Below, piece after piece: positions 8,158 through 17,075 of a DNA stretch of 64,000 bases. A program made the position numbers and the translations under genes. Origin of the DNA: DASZIT01 sp963819695 (GTDB lineage: Bacteria; Actinomycetota; Acidimicrobiia; Acidimicrobiales; RAAP-2); NCBI GenBank assembly GCA_963819695.1, contig CAWFXD010000001.1:1488001-1552000 (forward strand). Reading direction: 5' to 3'. Below the pieces are notes generated by a model that worked only from the letters and a program-made list of their open reading frames with translations, had not been told where the DNA came from and made no database searches. Each line of letters opens with the position of its first letter. Positions within the stretch are counted from its first letter, which is position 1.

Positions 8158-9975
8158 GTGACCGCCCCGGCGGATCCGGTGGCCCGGGTGGTCCGGGTCG
8201 CCCCCGATGTCCCCGCCATCCACCGGCGGTTCGACTACACGGTTCCCGAGCCCCTGTCGCCGTCCATCCGGGTGGGGAGCCGGGTTCGCATCGACCTCCA
8301 CGGTCGCCGGGTGGGTGCCTGGGTGGTCGAGGACGACGTGGTCCCGCCGGCCGGGGTCGATCCCAAGCCGATCGCCCTGTCCAGCGGGGAAGGGCCACCG
8401 CCCCGGGTGGTGGCCCTGGCCGAATGGGCGTCCTGGCGCTGGGCCGGCCCGCTGTCGTCGTTCCTCGGTACTGCATCCCCGCCCCGGGTGGTGAGAAAGG
8501 GGACCGGCGCCCGAACCGCCCCCGCCTTCCCCGGTGCCGGGCCCCCGGAGCCGAACCCGGTGCAGTCCCCGGGAGGTGCGTCGGTGGGCATCGTCACCCA
8601 GGCCCTCGACGGTGTCGCCCCGAGGTCGGTGGTGCGGCTGGCCCCCGCCCTCGACGCTTCGTTGATTGCCCTCGAGCTGGTCCACCGGAGGGGACCCGCC
8701 GGGGTGCTGATGCTGGCGCCGTCCCATGCCCGGGCGACCCTGCTGGTCGACCGACTCCGTCGGGCCGGGGCGCCGGTGGCCCTGCTCCCCGACGAATGGG
8801 AGGCGGCGGCGACGGGGGAGCGGGTGGTGGTCGGGACCCGGTCCACCGCCTGGGCCCCACTCTCGCGGGTCACTGCGGTAGTGGTGCTCGATGCCCACGA
8901 CGAGGCGTATCGGGAGGAGCGCTCGCCCACCTGGTCGGCGGTCGACGTGGTCATCGAGCGCGGCAAACGGGACGGGGCGCCGGTGGTGCTGGTGACGCCC
9001 TGCCCTCCGGTGACCCTCCTGGAAGCCGGCCGGCTGGTCACCACCGACCGCGCCGTCGAACGTCGGGGATGGCCGGTGGTCGAAGTCGTCGACCGGACCG
9101 CCGACGATCCGCGCACCGGGCTGTTCTCCGAGCGCCTGGTCCAGCTGCTGCGGTCGGTCCTCGACACCCCGTCGGGTCGGGTGGTGTGCATCCTCAACCG
9201 GAAGGGCCGGGCCCGGTTGTTGGCCTGCGCCCACTGCGGCGCCCTGGCCCGCTGCACCCGCTGCGGTGGCCCGGTGACCCAGAAGGAGCCCGGCGGCGAG
9301 CTCCGCTGCCGGCTCTGCGACCTGGCCCGACCGGCGGTGTGCGCCGAGTGCGACTCCACCCGGTTGAAAGTGCTCCGGATCGGGGTGGCCCGGGCGACCG
9401 AAGAGCTCTCGGCCCTGGCCGGGGTCGAGGCCACCGAACTGACCGGCGACTCCGAGGAGCCGATCGCCCCCCGGGCTCGGCTGGTGGTGGGGACCGAAGC
9501 CGCCCTCCATCGGGTGACCCTGGCCGACGCGGTGGTGTTCCTCGACTTCGACCAGCACCTGTTGGCCCCCCGTTTCGGGGCCGCCGAGGAAGCCCTCGCC
9601 CTCCTGGCCCGGGCCTCCCGCCTGGTCGGGGGGCGCCAGGCCGGTGGCCGCATCCTGGTCCAGACCCGGATCCCCGACCACGAGGCCCTGCAGGCCGCCT
9701 TCCACGCCGACCCGTCCCTCCTGGCCGGGCCGGAGTGGAAGGTTCGAGAAGAGCTCGCCCTTCCGCCGTTCGGTGTCCTGGCCCTGCTTCGGGGACCGGG
9801 CTCCGATGACTACGCCGCCGCGCTTCGGGGGACCAACGGGCTCACGGTGTCGGCCTCCGGCCCCGAGCGGTGGCTGGTGCGGGCCGGCGACCACCGCATC
9901 CTGTGTGACACCCTGGCCGCCACCCCCCGGCCCCCCGGCCGCCTGCGGGTGGAGGTCGACCCCACCGACGTTTGA
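8158..9975 (+). CDS. priA: Primosomal protein N' (PriA), degenerate helicase type
   Basis: A 605-residue PriA-like protein, the replication-restart factor. The N-terminal DNA-binding domain (FDYTVPEPL, VGSRVRIDLHGRRVGAWVV) and the zinc region (CAHCG, CTRCGG, CRLCD, CAEC at roughly residues 356-400) are intact. The helicase motifs are not: the Walker A site is RLAPALDASL with no GKT, and the DEEH box reads DAHD near residue 244. Loss of ATPase motifs is known for actinobacterial PriA, so this is family-typical rather than recent decay. The GTG at 8158 precedes the conserved domain; the reading frame is open far upstream only because it shadows metK. Confidence 0.88.
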   Translation: MTAPADPVARVVRVAPDVPAIHRRFDYTVPEPLSPSIRVGSRVRIDLHGRRVGAWVVEDDVVPPAGVDPKPIALSSGEGPPPRVVALAEWASWRWAGPLSSFLGTASPPRVVRKGTGARTAPAFPGAGPPEPNPVQSPGGASVGIVTQALDGVAPRSVVRLAPALDASLIALELVHRRGPAGVLMLAPSHARATLLVDRLRRAGAPVALLPDEWEAAATGERVVVGTRSTAWAPLSRVTAVVVLDAHDEAYREERSPTWSAVDVVIERGKRDGAPVVLVTPCPPVTLLEAGRLVTTDRAVERRGWPVVEVVDRTADDPRTGLFSERLVQLLRSVLDTPSGRVVCILNRKGRARLLACAHCGALARCTRCGGPVTQKEPGGELRCRLCDLARPAVCAECDSTRLKVLRIGVARATEELSALAGVEATELTGDSEEPIAPRARLVVGTEAALHRVTLADAVVFLDFDQHLLAPRFGAAEEALALLARASRLVGGRQAGGRILVQTRIPDHEALQAAFHADPSLLAGPEWKVREELALPPFGVLALLRGPGSDDYAAALRGTNGLTVSASGPERWLVRAGDHRILCDTLAATPRPPGRLRVEVDPTDV

Positions 9976-10012
9976 GCCTGCCCACACGGTGCCACGCCCG
10001 CGACCCAACCCG

Positions 10013-10018
10013 TAGAAT
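10013..10018 (+). promoter_or_regulatory. Leaderless -10 element of def
   Basis: TAGAAT ends exactly seven bases before the def ATG at 10026 and no strong Shine-Dalgarno is present, the arrangement of a leaderless transcript. Confidence 0.5.
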
Positions 10019-10025
10019 GCAGGCC

Positions 10026-10577
10026 ATGTCCTCGTATTCGGTCCGCAAGTATGGCGACCCGGTGTTGAAGCAGGCCGCCCGCCCGGTCGACCAGATCGAC
10101 GGGACCCTCGCCCACCTGGTCGACGACATGGTCGAGACCATGTACGACGCGGTGGGCGCCGGTTTGGCCGCGCCCCAGGTCGGGGTGCAGAAGCGGGTCT
10201 TCGTCTACGACGTGGGCGACGGGCCGGTGGCGATCATCAACCCGACCATCGTCGAGACGGCGGGCGAGTGGTACTACGAGGAAGGCTGCCTCTCCATCCC
10301 CGACCTCCGGTTGGGCATCGTCCGGCCGATGACCGTCCACCTTCGCGGCTACAACCTCGAGGGCGAAGAGGTCTCCATCGAGGCCGACGAGTTCCTGGGC
10401 CGGGTCTTCCAGCACGAGGTCGACCACCTCGACGGGGTGCTGATGGTGGAGCGCCTCGAGGACGACATGCGCAAGCAGGCGTTGAAGGTGCTGCGCGACC
10501 GGTCGTTCGGCCTCGACACCACCGCGCTGGAGGCCACCCTGGTCTCGGCATCGTCCAGCGACGAACGGGAGATCTGA
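10026..10577 (+). CDS. def: Peptide deformylase
   Basis: A 183-residue metalloenzyme that removes the formyl group from the N-terminus of new proteins. All three family motifs are present: GAGLAAPQVG (about residues 43-52), EGCLSIP with its metal-binding Cys (about 86-92), and QHEVDHLDG with the two metal-binding His residues and catalytic Glu (about 129-137). Its substrate is produced through fmt, the next gene, 46 bases downstream, a widespread pairing. The start at 10026 follows a -10 hexamer by seven bases. Confidence 0.96.
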   Translation: MSSYSVRKYGDPVLKQAARPVDQIDGTLAHLVDDMVETMYDAVGAGLAAPQVGVQKRVFVYDVGDGPVAIINPTIVETAGEWYYEEGCLSIPDLRLGIVRPMTVHLRGYNLEGEEVSIEADEFLGRVFQHEVDHLDGVLMVERLEDDMRKQALKVLRDRSFGLDTTALEATLVSASSSDEREI

Positions 10578-10610
10578 CTTCCCGGCCACCCGGCGACGGA
10601 CGTCCACCGG

Positions 10611-10616
10611 TAGCGT
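10611..10616 (+). promoter_or_regulatory. Leaderless -10 element of fmt
   Basis: TAGCGT ends seven bases before the fmt ATG at 10624. No Shine-Dalgarno is visible. Confidence 0.5.
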
Positions 10617-10623
10617 CCCTCTG

Positions 10624-11523
10624 ATGGCGCGCTTGGTGTATCTCGGAACTCCGGAGGCGGCGATCGAGCCGTTACAGACCCTGGTGGCCGCCGGCCACGA
10701 CATCGCCCTGGTGGTCAGCCGGCCCGACAAGCGCCGGGGACGGGGCAGCACCCTGGTACCCAGCCCGGTGAAGGCCGCCGCCGTCGAGTTGGGTCTCCCG
10801 GTCACCGACAACCTCGATGACGTGCTCGATACCGGCGCCGAGCTGGGGGTGGTGGTGGCCTACGGCCGGATCATCCCGGGCGAGGTCCTCGAGCGGCTGC
10901 CGATGGTCAACCTCCACTTCTCGCAGCTGCCGCGCTGGCGGGGGGCGGCGCCGGTGGAGCGGGCCATCCTGGCCGGCGATGCCACCACCGGGGTGTGCCT
11001 GATGGCGGTGGACGTGGGCCTCGACACCGGGGCCATCTACGCCGAGGAGGACACCCCCATCGACGAGTCGGAATCGGTCGAGGACCTGCGCCGACGGCTG
11101 GTGACCATCGGCAGCCGACTGCTGGAGCGGCACCTGGCCGACGGATTGGCCGGCCTGCCCGCCCCGCACCCCCAGGTCGGCGAGCCCACCTACGCGGAGA
11201 AGATCCGCCCGGAGGAGCTCCAGCTCGACTGGGAACGCTCGGCCGTCGAGCTGCGGAGGGTGGTCCACCTCGGGCGGGCCTGGACGACCTTCCGGGGAAA
11301 GCGGCTGCGGGTGCTCCGGGCCGAACCGGTGTCCTCGGACAGCATCGACCCGGCCGCCCCCGAGGGCGCCAGCCCGGGTGCCCTGCACGGGGAGGAGGTC
11401 ACCGCCGGGGAGGGAACCCGCCTCCGGCTCATCGATGTCCAGCCGGAAGGGAGGCAACCGATGCCGGCCGGGGATTGGCGGCGAGGGGTGCGCCCGCAGG
11501 CCGGCGAGCGGCTCGGGAGCTGA
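10624..11523 (+). CDS. fmt: Methionyl-tRNA formyltransferase
   Basis: A 299-residue enzyme that formylates initiator Met-tRNA using 10-formyltetrahydrofolate. The N-terminal Rossmann domain starts at LVYLGTPEAA; VVVAYGRIIP and the catalytic NLHFSQLPRWRGAAPVERAI (Asn, His and the loop that binds folate, about residues 97-116) follow. DVGLDTGAIY and a C-terminal tRNA-binding domain with YAEKIRPEELQLDW complete it. It lies directly after def. The RNA methyltransferase gene rsmB, often next in actinobacteria, is absent here; rpe follows instead. Confidence 0.96.
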   Translation: MARLVYLGTPEAAIEPLQTLVAAGHDIALVVSRPDKRRGRGSTLVPSPVKAAAVELGLPVTDNLDDVLDTGAELGVVVAYGRIIPGEVLERLPMVNLHFSQLPRWRGAAPVERAILAGDATTGVCLMAVDVGLDTGAIYAEEDTPIDESESVEDLRRRLVTIGSRLLERHLADGLAGLPAPHPQVGEPTYAEKIRPEELQLDWERSAVELRRVVHLGRAWTTFRGKRLRVLRAEPVSSDSIDPAAPEGASPGALHGEEVTAGEGTRLRLIDVQPEGRQPMPAGDWRRGVRPQAGERLGS

Positions 11524-11568
11524 GCCCGCTTGACCTGGAGCTCCCGGAGTCGCCGAGATCATCGTTGG

Positions 11569-11574
11569 TAGGCT
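11569..11574 (+). promoter_or_regulatory. Leaderless -10 element of rpe
   Basis: TAGGCT ends seven bases before the rpe ATG at 11582, again with no Shine-Dalgarno. Confidence 0.5.
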
Positions 11575-11581
11575 CGATCTG

Positions 11582-12295
11582 ATGGCCCGCCCTTCCTCGC
11601 TTCCGTCGCGGCCCACGATGCGGGTGGCCCCCTCCATCCTGTCGGCCGACTTCGGGCGGCTGGCCGAGGCGATCGGCCAGGTCGAGCCCAGTACCGACTG
11701 GCTGCACGTCGACGTGATGGACGGCCACTTCGTCCCCAACCTGACCATCGGCCCGCCGGTGGTGGCCTCGCTGCGCAAGCACTCCGACCTGTTCTTCGAC
11801 TGCCACCTGATGATCACCGACCCGGCCCGCTATCTCGAGCCGTTCCGGGACGCCGGGGCCGACGGCTGCACCGTCCACGTCGAAGTCGGCGAGACCGGGG
11901 CCCTGGTCCGGCAGATGCGCGCCCTGGGCCTCCGGGTCGGGCTGGCCGCCAACCCGGACACCCCGTTCGAGGCGGTCGAGCCCTACCTCGGACTGGTCGA
12001 TCTGGTGCTGTGCATGACGGTGTTTCCCGGTTTCGGGGGCCAGTCGTTCATGGCCGAGGTGGTTCCCAAGGTCGCCCAGGTCCGCGGGGCGGCCGACGCC
12101 GCCGGGTATGCCCTCGATGTCGAGGTGGACGGCGGCATCGACGAGGAGACGGTGGTCCCGGTGGCCGAAGCCGGTGCCAACGTGTTCGTGGCCGGGTCGG
12201 CGGTGTTCGGCCGGGAGGATCCGCCGGGGGCGATGGCTGGGATCTTGGCGGCAGCCGTGGGTGCGGGCAGCCCGGCGGAAAGCCGGACGCCCTGA
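11582..12295 (+). CDS. rpe: Ribulose-phosphate 3-epimerase
   Basis: A 237-residue TIM-barrel epimerase interconverting ribulose 5-phosphate and xylulose 5-phosphate in the pentose phosphate pathway. Signature segments are APSILSADFGRL, HVDVMDGHFVPNLTIGP, DCHLMI, TVFPGFGGQSF and VDGGIDEET, which supply the metal-binding Asp and His residues and the phosphate site. Ribulose 5-phosphate is also the precursor used by RibB, whose gene is two positions downstream, so the location may be meaningful. The N-terminus has about 12 extra basic residues before the barrel; an internal ATG (codon 13) is the alternative start. Confidence 0.95.
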   Translation: MARPSSLPSRPTMRVAPSILSADFGRLAEAIGQVEPSTDWLHVDVMDGHFVPNLTIGPPVVASLRKHSDLFFDCHLMITDPARYLEPFRDAGADGCTVHVEVGETGALVRQMRALGLRVGLAANPDTPFEAVEPYLGLVDLVLCMTVFPGFGGQSFMAEVVPKVAQVRGAADAAGYALDVEVDGGIDEETVVPVAEAGANVFVAGSAVFGREDPPGAMAGILAAAVGAGSPAESRTP

Positions 12296-12336
12296 CCGGC
12301 GACGTCGGTCGCACCGGCCGCGCCGACCACGAGTGG

Positions 12337-13341
12337 ATGCTCGAGGCGGTGGCGGCGGCCGAGCGGGTCCGGGGACGTACCGCCCCCAACCCGTGGGTCG
12401 GGGCGGTGGTGGTGCCGGCGAGCGGGGGGGCGGGCGCCACCGGGGCCTTCGTCGGGGCCACCGCCCCGGTCGGGGGGCCCCACGCCGAAGTCACCGCCCT
12501 GGCCGCCGCCGGGCGGCGGGCGGAGGGCGCCACCCTCTACGTCACCCTCGAACCCTGCGCCCACCGCGGCCGCACCCCGCCGTGTGCCGACGCGGTGCTG
12601 TCCGCCGGGATCCGGCGGGTGGTGGTGGGCATCGAGGATCCCGACCCCCAGGTGTCGGGTCGGGGCATCGCCTTTTTGCGGCAGGCCGGGGTGGAGGTGG
12701 ACGTCGGGGTGGCCGCCGACCCGGTGGCCGAGCAGCTCGCCCCCTACCTCCACCATCGACGGACCGGGCGCCCCTGGGTGGTGCTGAAGCTGGCCTCGAC
12801 CCTGGACGGCCGGATCGCCGCGCCGGACGGGTCCAGCCAGTGGATCACCGGGGAGGCGGCCCGGACCGACGCCCACCGGTTGCGGGCCCGGTCGGACGCG
12901 GTGCTGGTCGGGGCGGGCACCGTGCGGTCGGACAACCCGACCCTGACGGTTCGGCTTCCCGACGACGACCCCGACCACCGGACGGCGTCCGAGCAGCCGC
13001 TCCGGGTGGTGCTCGGCCACGTTCCTGCCGGCGCCGCCGTCCTCCCGGCCCTCGAGCTCGACGGCGACCTGGGCATGGTCCTCACCGAACTCGGCGACCG
13101 GGGGGTGCTGCAGGTGCTGGTCGAGGGGGGCGCCGGGGTCGCCCACGCCTTCCACGCCGCCGGACTGGTCGACCGCTATGTGCTCTACCTGGCCCCGGCC
13201 CTGTTCGGCGGGGATGACGCCCGCCCGCTGTTCGCCGGCCCCGGGGCGCCCACCCTCGACGGGCTATGGCGGGGGGCCATACGGTCCACCACTAACCTGG
13301 GGGGTGACCTGAGGGTGGAACTCTCTCCCCCCAGGGCGTAG
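12337..13341 (+). CDS. ribD: Bifunctional riboflavin deaminase/reductase RibD
   Basis: RibD carries out the second and third steps of riboflavin synthesis. The 334-residue protein has a deaminase domain with TAPNPWVGAVVV, zinc-binding HAEVTAL and PCAHRGRTPPCADAV, followed from about residue 145 by the reductase domain with KLASTLDGRIAA, QWITG, RADSDAVLVGAGTV-like residues and a C-terminal VLVEGGAGVAHAF. The ATG at 12337 is the only standard in-frame start between the rpe stop and the conserved core; it leaves a short N-terminus. The gap to ribBA is 17 bases. Confidence 0.93.
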   Translation: MLEAVAAAERVRGRTAPNPWVGAVVVPASGGAGATGAFVGATAPVGGPHAEVTALAAAGRRAEGATLYVTLEPCAHRGRTPPCADAVLSAGIRRVVVGIEDPDPQVSGRGIAFLRQAGVEVDVGVAADPVAEQLAPYLHHRRTGRPWVVLKLASTLDGRIAAPDGSSQWITGEAARTDAHRLRARSDAVLVGAGTVRSDNPTLTVRLPDDDPDHRTASEQPLRVVLGHVPAGAAVLPALELDGDLGMVLTELGDRGVLQVLVEGGAGVAHAFHAAGLVDRYVLYLAPALFGGDDARPLFAGPGAPTLDGLWRGAIRSTTNLGGDLRVELSPPRA

Positions 13342-13358
13342 AGGGAGTCCGAGGGTCG

Positions 13359-14573
13359 ATGGCGTTTTCGACGGTTGATGATGCGATTGCGGCGATCTCG
13401 CGCGGTGAGATCGTGGTGGTCGTCGACGACGAGGACCGCGAGAACGAGGGCGACCTGATCATGGCGGCCGACGCCGTCACCCCCGAGAAGATCGCCTTCT
13501 TCCTGGCCCACACCTCGGGGCTCATCTGCGTGCCGCTGACCCCGGAGCGGGTCGAGCAGCTCGACCTGCCCCTGATGGTCTCCACCAACACCGAGGTCCA
13601 GCGCACCGCCTTCACGGTGAGCGTGGACTTCCGCCACGGCACCTCCACCGGCATCTCCGCCTCCGACCGGTCGGCCACCATCAAGGCGCTGGCCGATCCC
13701 CACACCCGCCCGACCGACCTCAACCGTCCGGGCCACATCTTCCCGCTCCGGTACCGCCCGGGCGGCGTGCTCAAGCGGGCCGGCCACACCGAGGCGGCGG
13801 TCGACCTGGCCCGGGCGGCGGGGATGTCCCCGGCCGGGGTCCTGTGCGAGGTGGTCAGCGAGGACAAGACGGGCATGGCCCGCCTGGCCGAGCTCGAGGT
13901 GTTCTCGAAGAAGCACGGCCTCGAGCTCATTTCCATCGCCGACCTCATCCGCTACCGGCGGCACAAGGACAAGCTGGTCCGCCGCATCGCCAGCGCCCGC
14001 ATCCCCACCGAGTTCGGGGAGTTCACCGCCCACGCCTTCGAGGGAGTGCTCGACGGCGAGCACCACGTGGCGCTGGTCAAGGGAGAAGTGGACGGCAAGG
14101 AGGACGTCCTGGTCCGGGTGCATAGCGAGTGCCTGACCGGGGACGTGTTCGGGTCGCTCCGGTGCGACTGCGGGCCGCAGCTCCGCGGGGCGATGGCGGC
14201 GGTGGCCGAGAACGGCAGCGGGGTGATCGTCTACCTGCGCGGACACGAGGGCCGGGGCATCGGCCTGGGCCACAAGCTGCGCGCCTACAGCCTTCAGGAG
14301 GAGGGCTTCGACACGGTGGACGCCAACCTCGAGTTGGGGCTGCCCGAGGACTCCCGGGAGTACGGCATCGGCGCCCAGATCCTGGTGGACCTGGGGGTGA
14401 CGACCATGCGGCTGATGACCAACAACCCGACCAAGCGCGGTGGCCTGGAGGGCTTCGGCCTCGACATCGTGGAGCGGGTCCACATCCCGACCACCCCGAA
14501 TCCGGAGAACATCGAGTACCTCCGGACCAAGCGGGACCGGATGGGCCACCTGTTGGAGGGCCTCGATGACTGA
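13359..14573 (+). CDS. ribBA: Bifunctional 3,4-dihydroxy-2-butanone 4-phosphate synthase / GTP cyclohydrolase II
   Basis: This 404-residue fusion feeds both arms of riboflavin synthesis. Residues 1-200 are RibB, which makes the four-carbon unit from ribulose 5-phosphate, with VVDDEDRENEGDLIMAAD, YRPGGVLKRAGHTEAAVDL and VLCEVVSEDKTGMAR. The RibA half, which opens GTP, has HSECLTGDVFGSLRCDCG with its zinc cysteines, YLRGHEGRGIGL, the DTVDANLELGLPEDSREYGIGAQIL run and the C-terminal TNNPTKRGGLEGFGL. GAGGG lies just before the ATG. It overlaps ribH by eight bases. Confidence 0.97.
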   Translation: MAFSTVDDAIAAISRGEIVVVVDDEDRENEGDLIMAADAVTPEKIAFFLAHTSGLICVPLTPERVEQLDLPLMVSTNTEVQRTAFTVSVDFRHGTSTGISASDRSATIKALADPHTRPTDLNRPGHIFPLRYRPGGVLKRAGHTEAAVDLARAAGMSPAGVLCEVVSEDKTGMARLAELEVFSKKHGLELISIADLIRYRRHKDKLVRRIASARIPTEFGEFTAHAFEGVLDGEHHVALVKGEVDGKEDVLVRVHSECLTGDVFGSLRCDCGPQLRGAMAAVAENGSGVIVYLRGHEGRGIGLGHKLRAYSLQEEGFDTVDANLELGLPEDSREYGIGAQILVDLGVTTMRLMTNNPTKRGGLEGFGLDIVERVHIPTTPNPENIEYLRTKRDRMGHLLEGLDD

Positions 14574-15138
14574 GTCCGATCTCACCCTGCTGGTGCCGGG
14601 GACCAAGGAGAGGATCGCCTCCCTGGTCGGGAGATCGGTGGACGGCGGCGGTCCGGTCGGCGGCCTGGGCGTCGGGTCCGGGCCCCGGATCGCCTTCGCC
14701 TGCGCCGAGTTCAACGGCGGCATCAGCGACCGGCTGCTGACCGGGGCGCTCGACGCCCTGAAGAACGCCAGCTGCGACCTGGGCAAGGTCACGGTGGCCT
14801 GGGCCCCGGGTGCCTTCGAGCTCCCCCTGGTGGCCAAGGTGCTCGCCGAGTCCGGCGGGGTCGACGCGGTGGTCTGCCTGGGGGCGGTCATCCGGGGCGA
14901 CACCGGCCACTACGACTTCGTGGCCGGGCAGTGCGCGGCCGGCATCCAGCAGGTCCAGCTCGACACCGGCATCCCGGTGGTGTTCGGCGTCCTCACCACC
15001 GACACGGTGGACCAGGCGCGGGTCCGCTCGGAGGACGACGAGACGAACAAGGGCCGGGAGGCGGCGCTGACCGCGATGGAGATGATCCGGCTGCTCGGGG
15101 TGCTGGGTCGGGACACCCTCCCGGAAGTGGGGGACTGA
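14566..15138 (+). CDS. ribH: 6,7-dimethyl-8-ribityllumazine synthase
   Basis: Lumazine synthase condenses the RibA/RibD product with the RibB product, the penultimate step to riboflavin. The 190-residue protein has FAEFN-type FACAEFNGGISDRLL, VAWAPGAFELPLVAK, CLGAVIRGDTGHYDFVA with the catalytic His, and VFGVLTTDTVDQA. The first 40 residues (residues of the linker type TKERIASLVGRSVDGGG) are extra relative to the family. The ATG at 14566 lies inside the last codons of ribBA, so the two are coupled. Riboflavin synthase (ribE), often between ribD and ribBA, is not in this cluster. Confidence 0.94.
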   Translation: MTESDLTLLVPGTKERIASLVGRSVDGGGPVGGLGVGSGPRIAFACAEFNGGISDRLLTGALDALKNASCDLGKVTVAWAPGAFELPLVAKVLAESGGVDAVVCLGAVIRGDTGHYDFVAGQCAAGIQQVQLDTGIPVVFGVLTTDTVDQARVRSEDDETNKGREAALTAMEMIRLLGVLGRDTLPEVGD

Positions 15139-15140
15139 CC

Positions 15141-16037
15141 ATGCTGCGGATGGTGCTGCCCAAGGGGTCGCTGGAGAAGGCCACCCTGGAATTGTTCGCG
15201 TCGGCCGACCTGGCGGTGACCCGTTCCTCCGACGTCGACTACCGGGCCACCATCGACGACCCCCGGGTCGACGAGGTGCGGATCCTGCGTCCCCAGGAGA
15301 TCCCGCTGTACGTGGCCGACGGGATGTTCGACCTCGGGATCACCGGGCGGGACTGGGTGGAGGAACGGGGGAGCGAGGTCACCACCCTCGGGATCCTCCA
15401 GTACTCCAAGGCCAGCTCGCACCCGGTGCGGGTGGTACTGGCGGTGCCCAAGGAATCGCCGGTGGCGTCGGTGGCCGATCTGGCCGCCTCCGGGACCGGC
15501 AAGGGGGGAGCCCTGCGGGTGTCCACCGAGTACCCGGAGCTGACCCGCCGGTTTCTGGAGAAGCACGGGATAGGGGCCGAGGTCAGCCTCTCCTACGGGG
15601 CCACCGAGGCCAAGGTGCCCGACATCGCCGACTGCGTGGTCGAGATCACCGAGACCGGCCGGGCCCTGCGGGCCGCCGGGCTGAAGATCGTCGAGACCCT
15701 GTTCGTCTCCCACACCGAGCTCATCGCCAACCGGGCGGCGGCGGAGGACCCGGACAAGCGCCATGCCATGGAGCAGCTCTTCACCCTCTTGCAGGGCGCG
15801 TTGGAGGCCAGGGGCAAGGTCCTGGTGAAGCTCAACGTCGCCGCCGACCAGCTGACCTCGGTCATCGACCTGCTCCCGTCCCTGCGGTCTCCGACCGTCT
15901 CCGAGCTGTTCGGCAAGGGCGGGTTCGCGGTGGAGACGGTGGTGCCGAAGTCGGAGATCAACACCCTGATCCCGGCCCTGAGGGACCGGGGTGCCACCGA
16001 CATCATCGAGCTGGCCCTGTCCAAGATCGTTCATTGA
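15141..16037 (+). CDS. hisG: ATP phosphoribosyltransferase, long form
   Basis: HisG catalyses the first step of histidine synthesis, joining ATP and PRPP, and is normally feedback-inhibited by histidine. The 298-residue length and the C-terminal domain from about residue 215 (LVKLNVAADQLTSVIDLLPSL) identify the long, hexameric form that carries its own ACT-like regulatory domain. Landmarks are MVLPKGSLEKATLEL, RPQEIPLYVADGMFDLGITGRDWVEE and the PRPP-binding ADCVVEITETGRALR. It starts three bases after the ribH stop. hisE, frequently the partner just upstream, is not here. Confidence 0.95.
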   Translation: MLRMVLPKGSLEKATLELFASADLAVTRSSDVDYRATIDDPRVDEVRILRPQEIPLYVADGMFDLGITGRDWVEERGSEVTTLGILQYSKASSHPVRVVLAVPKESPVASVADLAASGTGKGGALRVSTEYPELTRRFLEKHGIGAEVSLSYGATEAKVPDIADCVVEITETGRALRAAGLKIVETLFVSHTELIANRAAAEDPDKRHAMEQLFTLLQGALEARGKVLVKLNVAADQLTSVIDLLPSLRSPTVSELFGKGGFAVETVVPKSEINTLIPALRDRGATDIIELALSKIVH

Positions 16038-16047
16038 GGTAGCCGCA

Positions 16048-16716
16048 GTGTCGACGACGTGGAGCGGGATCGTCGACCTGCCACCGGCCCGGCACATGCC
16101 GCTGGTCGGCCGGGTGGGCGAGTTCGACGAGGCCCGGGGGCTCGGCGTGGTGGAGTACGGGGAGAGCCGCCGGTTCCCGTTCCACTGCACCGCCATCACC
16201 GACGGCTCCCGTCAGATCGCGGTCGGGACCCTGGTGGCCATCGAGGTATCCACCGGTCGCCTCGGTCGTCTCGAGGCCGTCTCGGTCCGCCCGCTGGTGG
16301 GGATGCCGACGGGGCGCGGGCCGGTGGACGAGGCTTCCGCGTCGGTTCCGCCGGCGGGGTCAGAGCCGGGGTCAGCCAGCCGAGCCGAGCACGAGCCGGA
16401 GCACGAGCCGGAGCCGGTTCCGGAGGTTGTCGAGGCCGTGGTCGAGGTGGCGGGTGTCGGGCGGTGGTCGCGGAGGTGGCGGTCGCCCCGGTCGGCCCCG
16501 AGGTGGTGGCCGACGAGCCGGCCAGGGCGACCCTCGAGGAGTCCGAGGCCCGCATCGAGGCGACCCGCTGGACGGTCATCGAACCTGCCTCTTGGTCGGA
16601 TTCAAGCATCGAGCCGGTTGGTCCGTCGCCGGCAGAACCGGGAGCGGCGTCGGCACCGTGGCCGGCGACGGAGCCGGAAGCCTGGTCGGAGCCGACAGCT
16701 CAGTCGGCGCTGGTGA
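16048..16716 (+). CDS. Cold-shock-domain-like protein with long acidic tail, probably frameshifted
   Basis: The GTG at 16048 has GAGGT at 16036-16040. Residues 15-75 (LVGRVGEFDEARGLGVVEYG, then RFPFHCTAITDGSRQIAVGTLVAIEV) form a cold-shock-like OB domain, which would bind single-stranded nucleic acid. A Glu/Pro/Ser-rich tail follows. Around 16447-16470 the frame breaks: the annotated frame turns into an Arg/Pro-rich run to a stop at 16716, whereas another frame continues as an acidic Ser/Glu/Pro-rich sequence (SWSDSSIEP and similar) to at least 17075, where it meets the convergent transporter gene and stays open until 17513. One missing base would join them. The true C-terminus is therefore uncertain. 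No catalytic domain is visible. Confidence 0.6.
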   Translation: MSTTWSGIVDLPPARHMPLVGRVGEFDEARGLGVVEYGESRRFPFHCTAITDGSRQIAVGTLVAIEVSTGRLGRLEAVSVRPLVGMPTGRGPVDEASASVPPAGSEPGSASRAEHEPEHEPEPVPEVVEAVVEVAGVGRWSRRWRSPRSAPRWWPTSRPGRPSRSPRPASRRPAGRSSNLPLGRIQASSRLVRRRQNRERRRHRGRRRSRKPGRSRQLSRRW

Positions 16717-17075
16717 AGCGGTCGCCGGTCGAATGGGCGTCCGAGTCGTTCGAAGAGTCCTCGGCCGAGGCGCGGGACCTGCCCTCCGAGTCAGCGGCCG
16801 ACCGCTCTTTCGATTGGTCTGTCGACCCGCGGTCCGGATCGGGGGAGAGTTCCGATCCCACCGGGGTGCCCTCGATCGATCCCATGGGCATCACGCCCCC
16901 CGCCGGGGTTCCCACCGAAGGTTCGGAGGCCTCAGTCGCCGAGCCCGAGCCGGTCGTCTCGGCACCCGACCCGGTTCGTGGGCCGGACTTCTGGTCGATT
17001 CCCAAGTCGGAGCCCACCGGGCCGCCTCCGACCTGGATGACCCCGGTCACGCCGGGTTCGGAGGGGTCGACGGGG

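Noticed and set aside
8038..10008. A 656-codon open frame opposite priA
   Set aside because: It mirrors codon structure of priA in GC-rich DNA, has no family motif, and covers the known genes' antisense.
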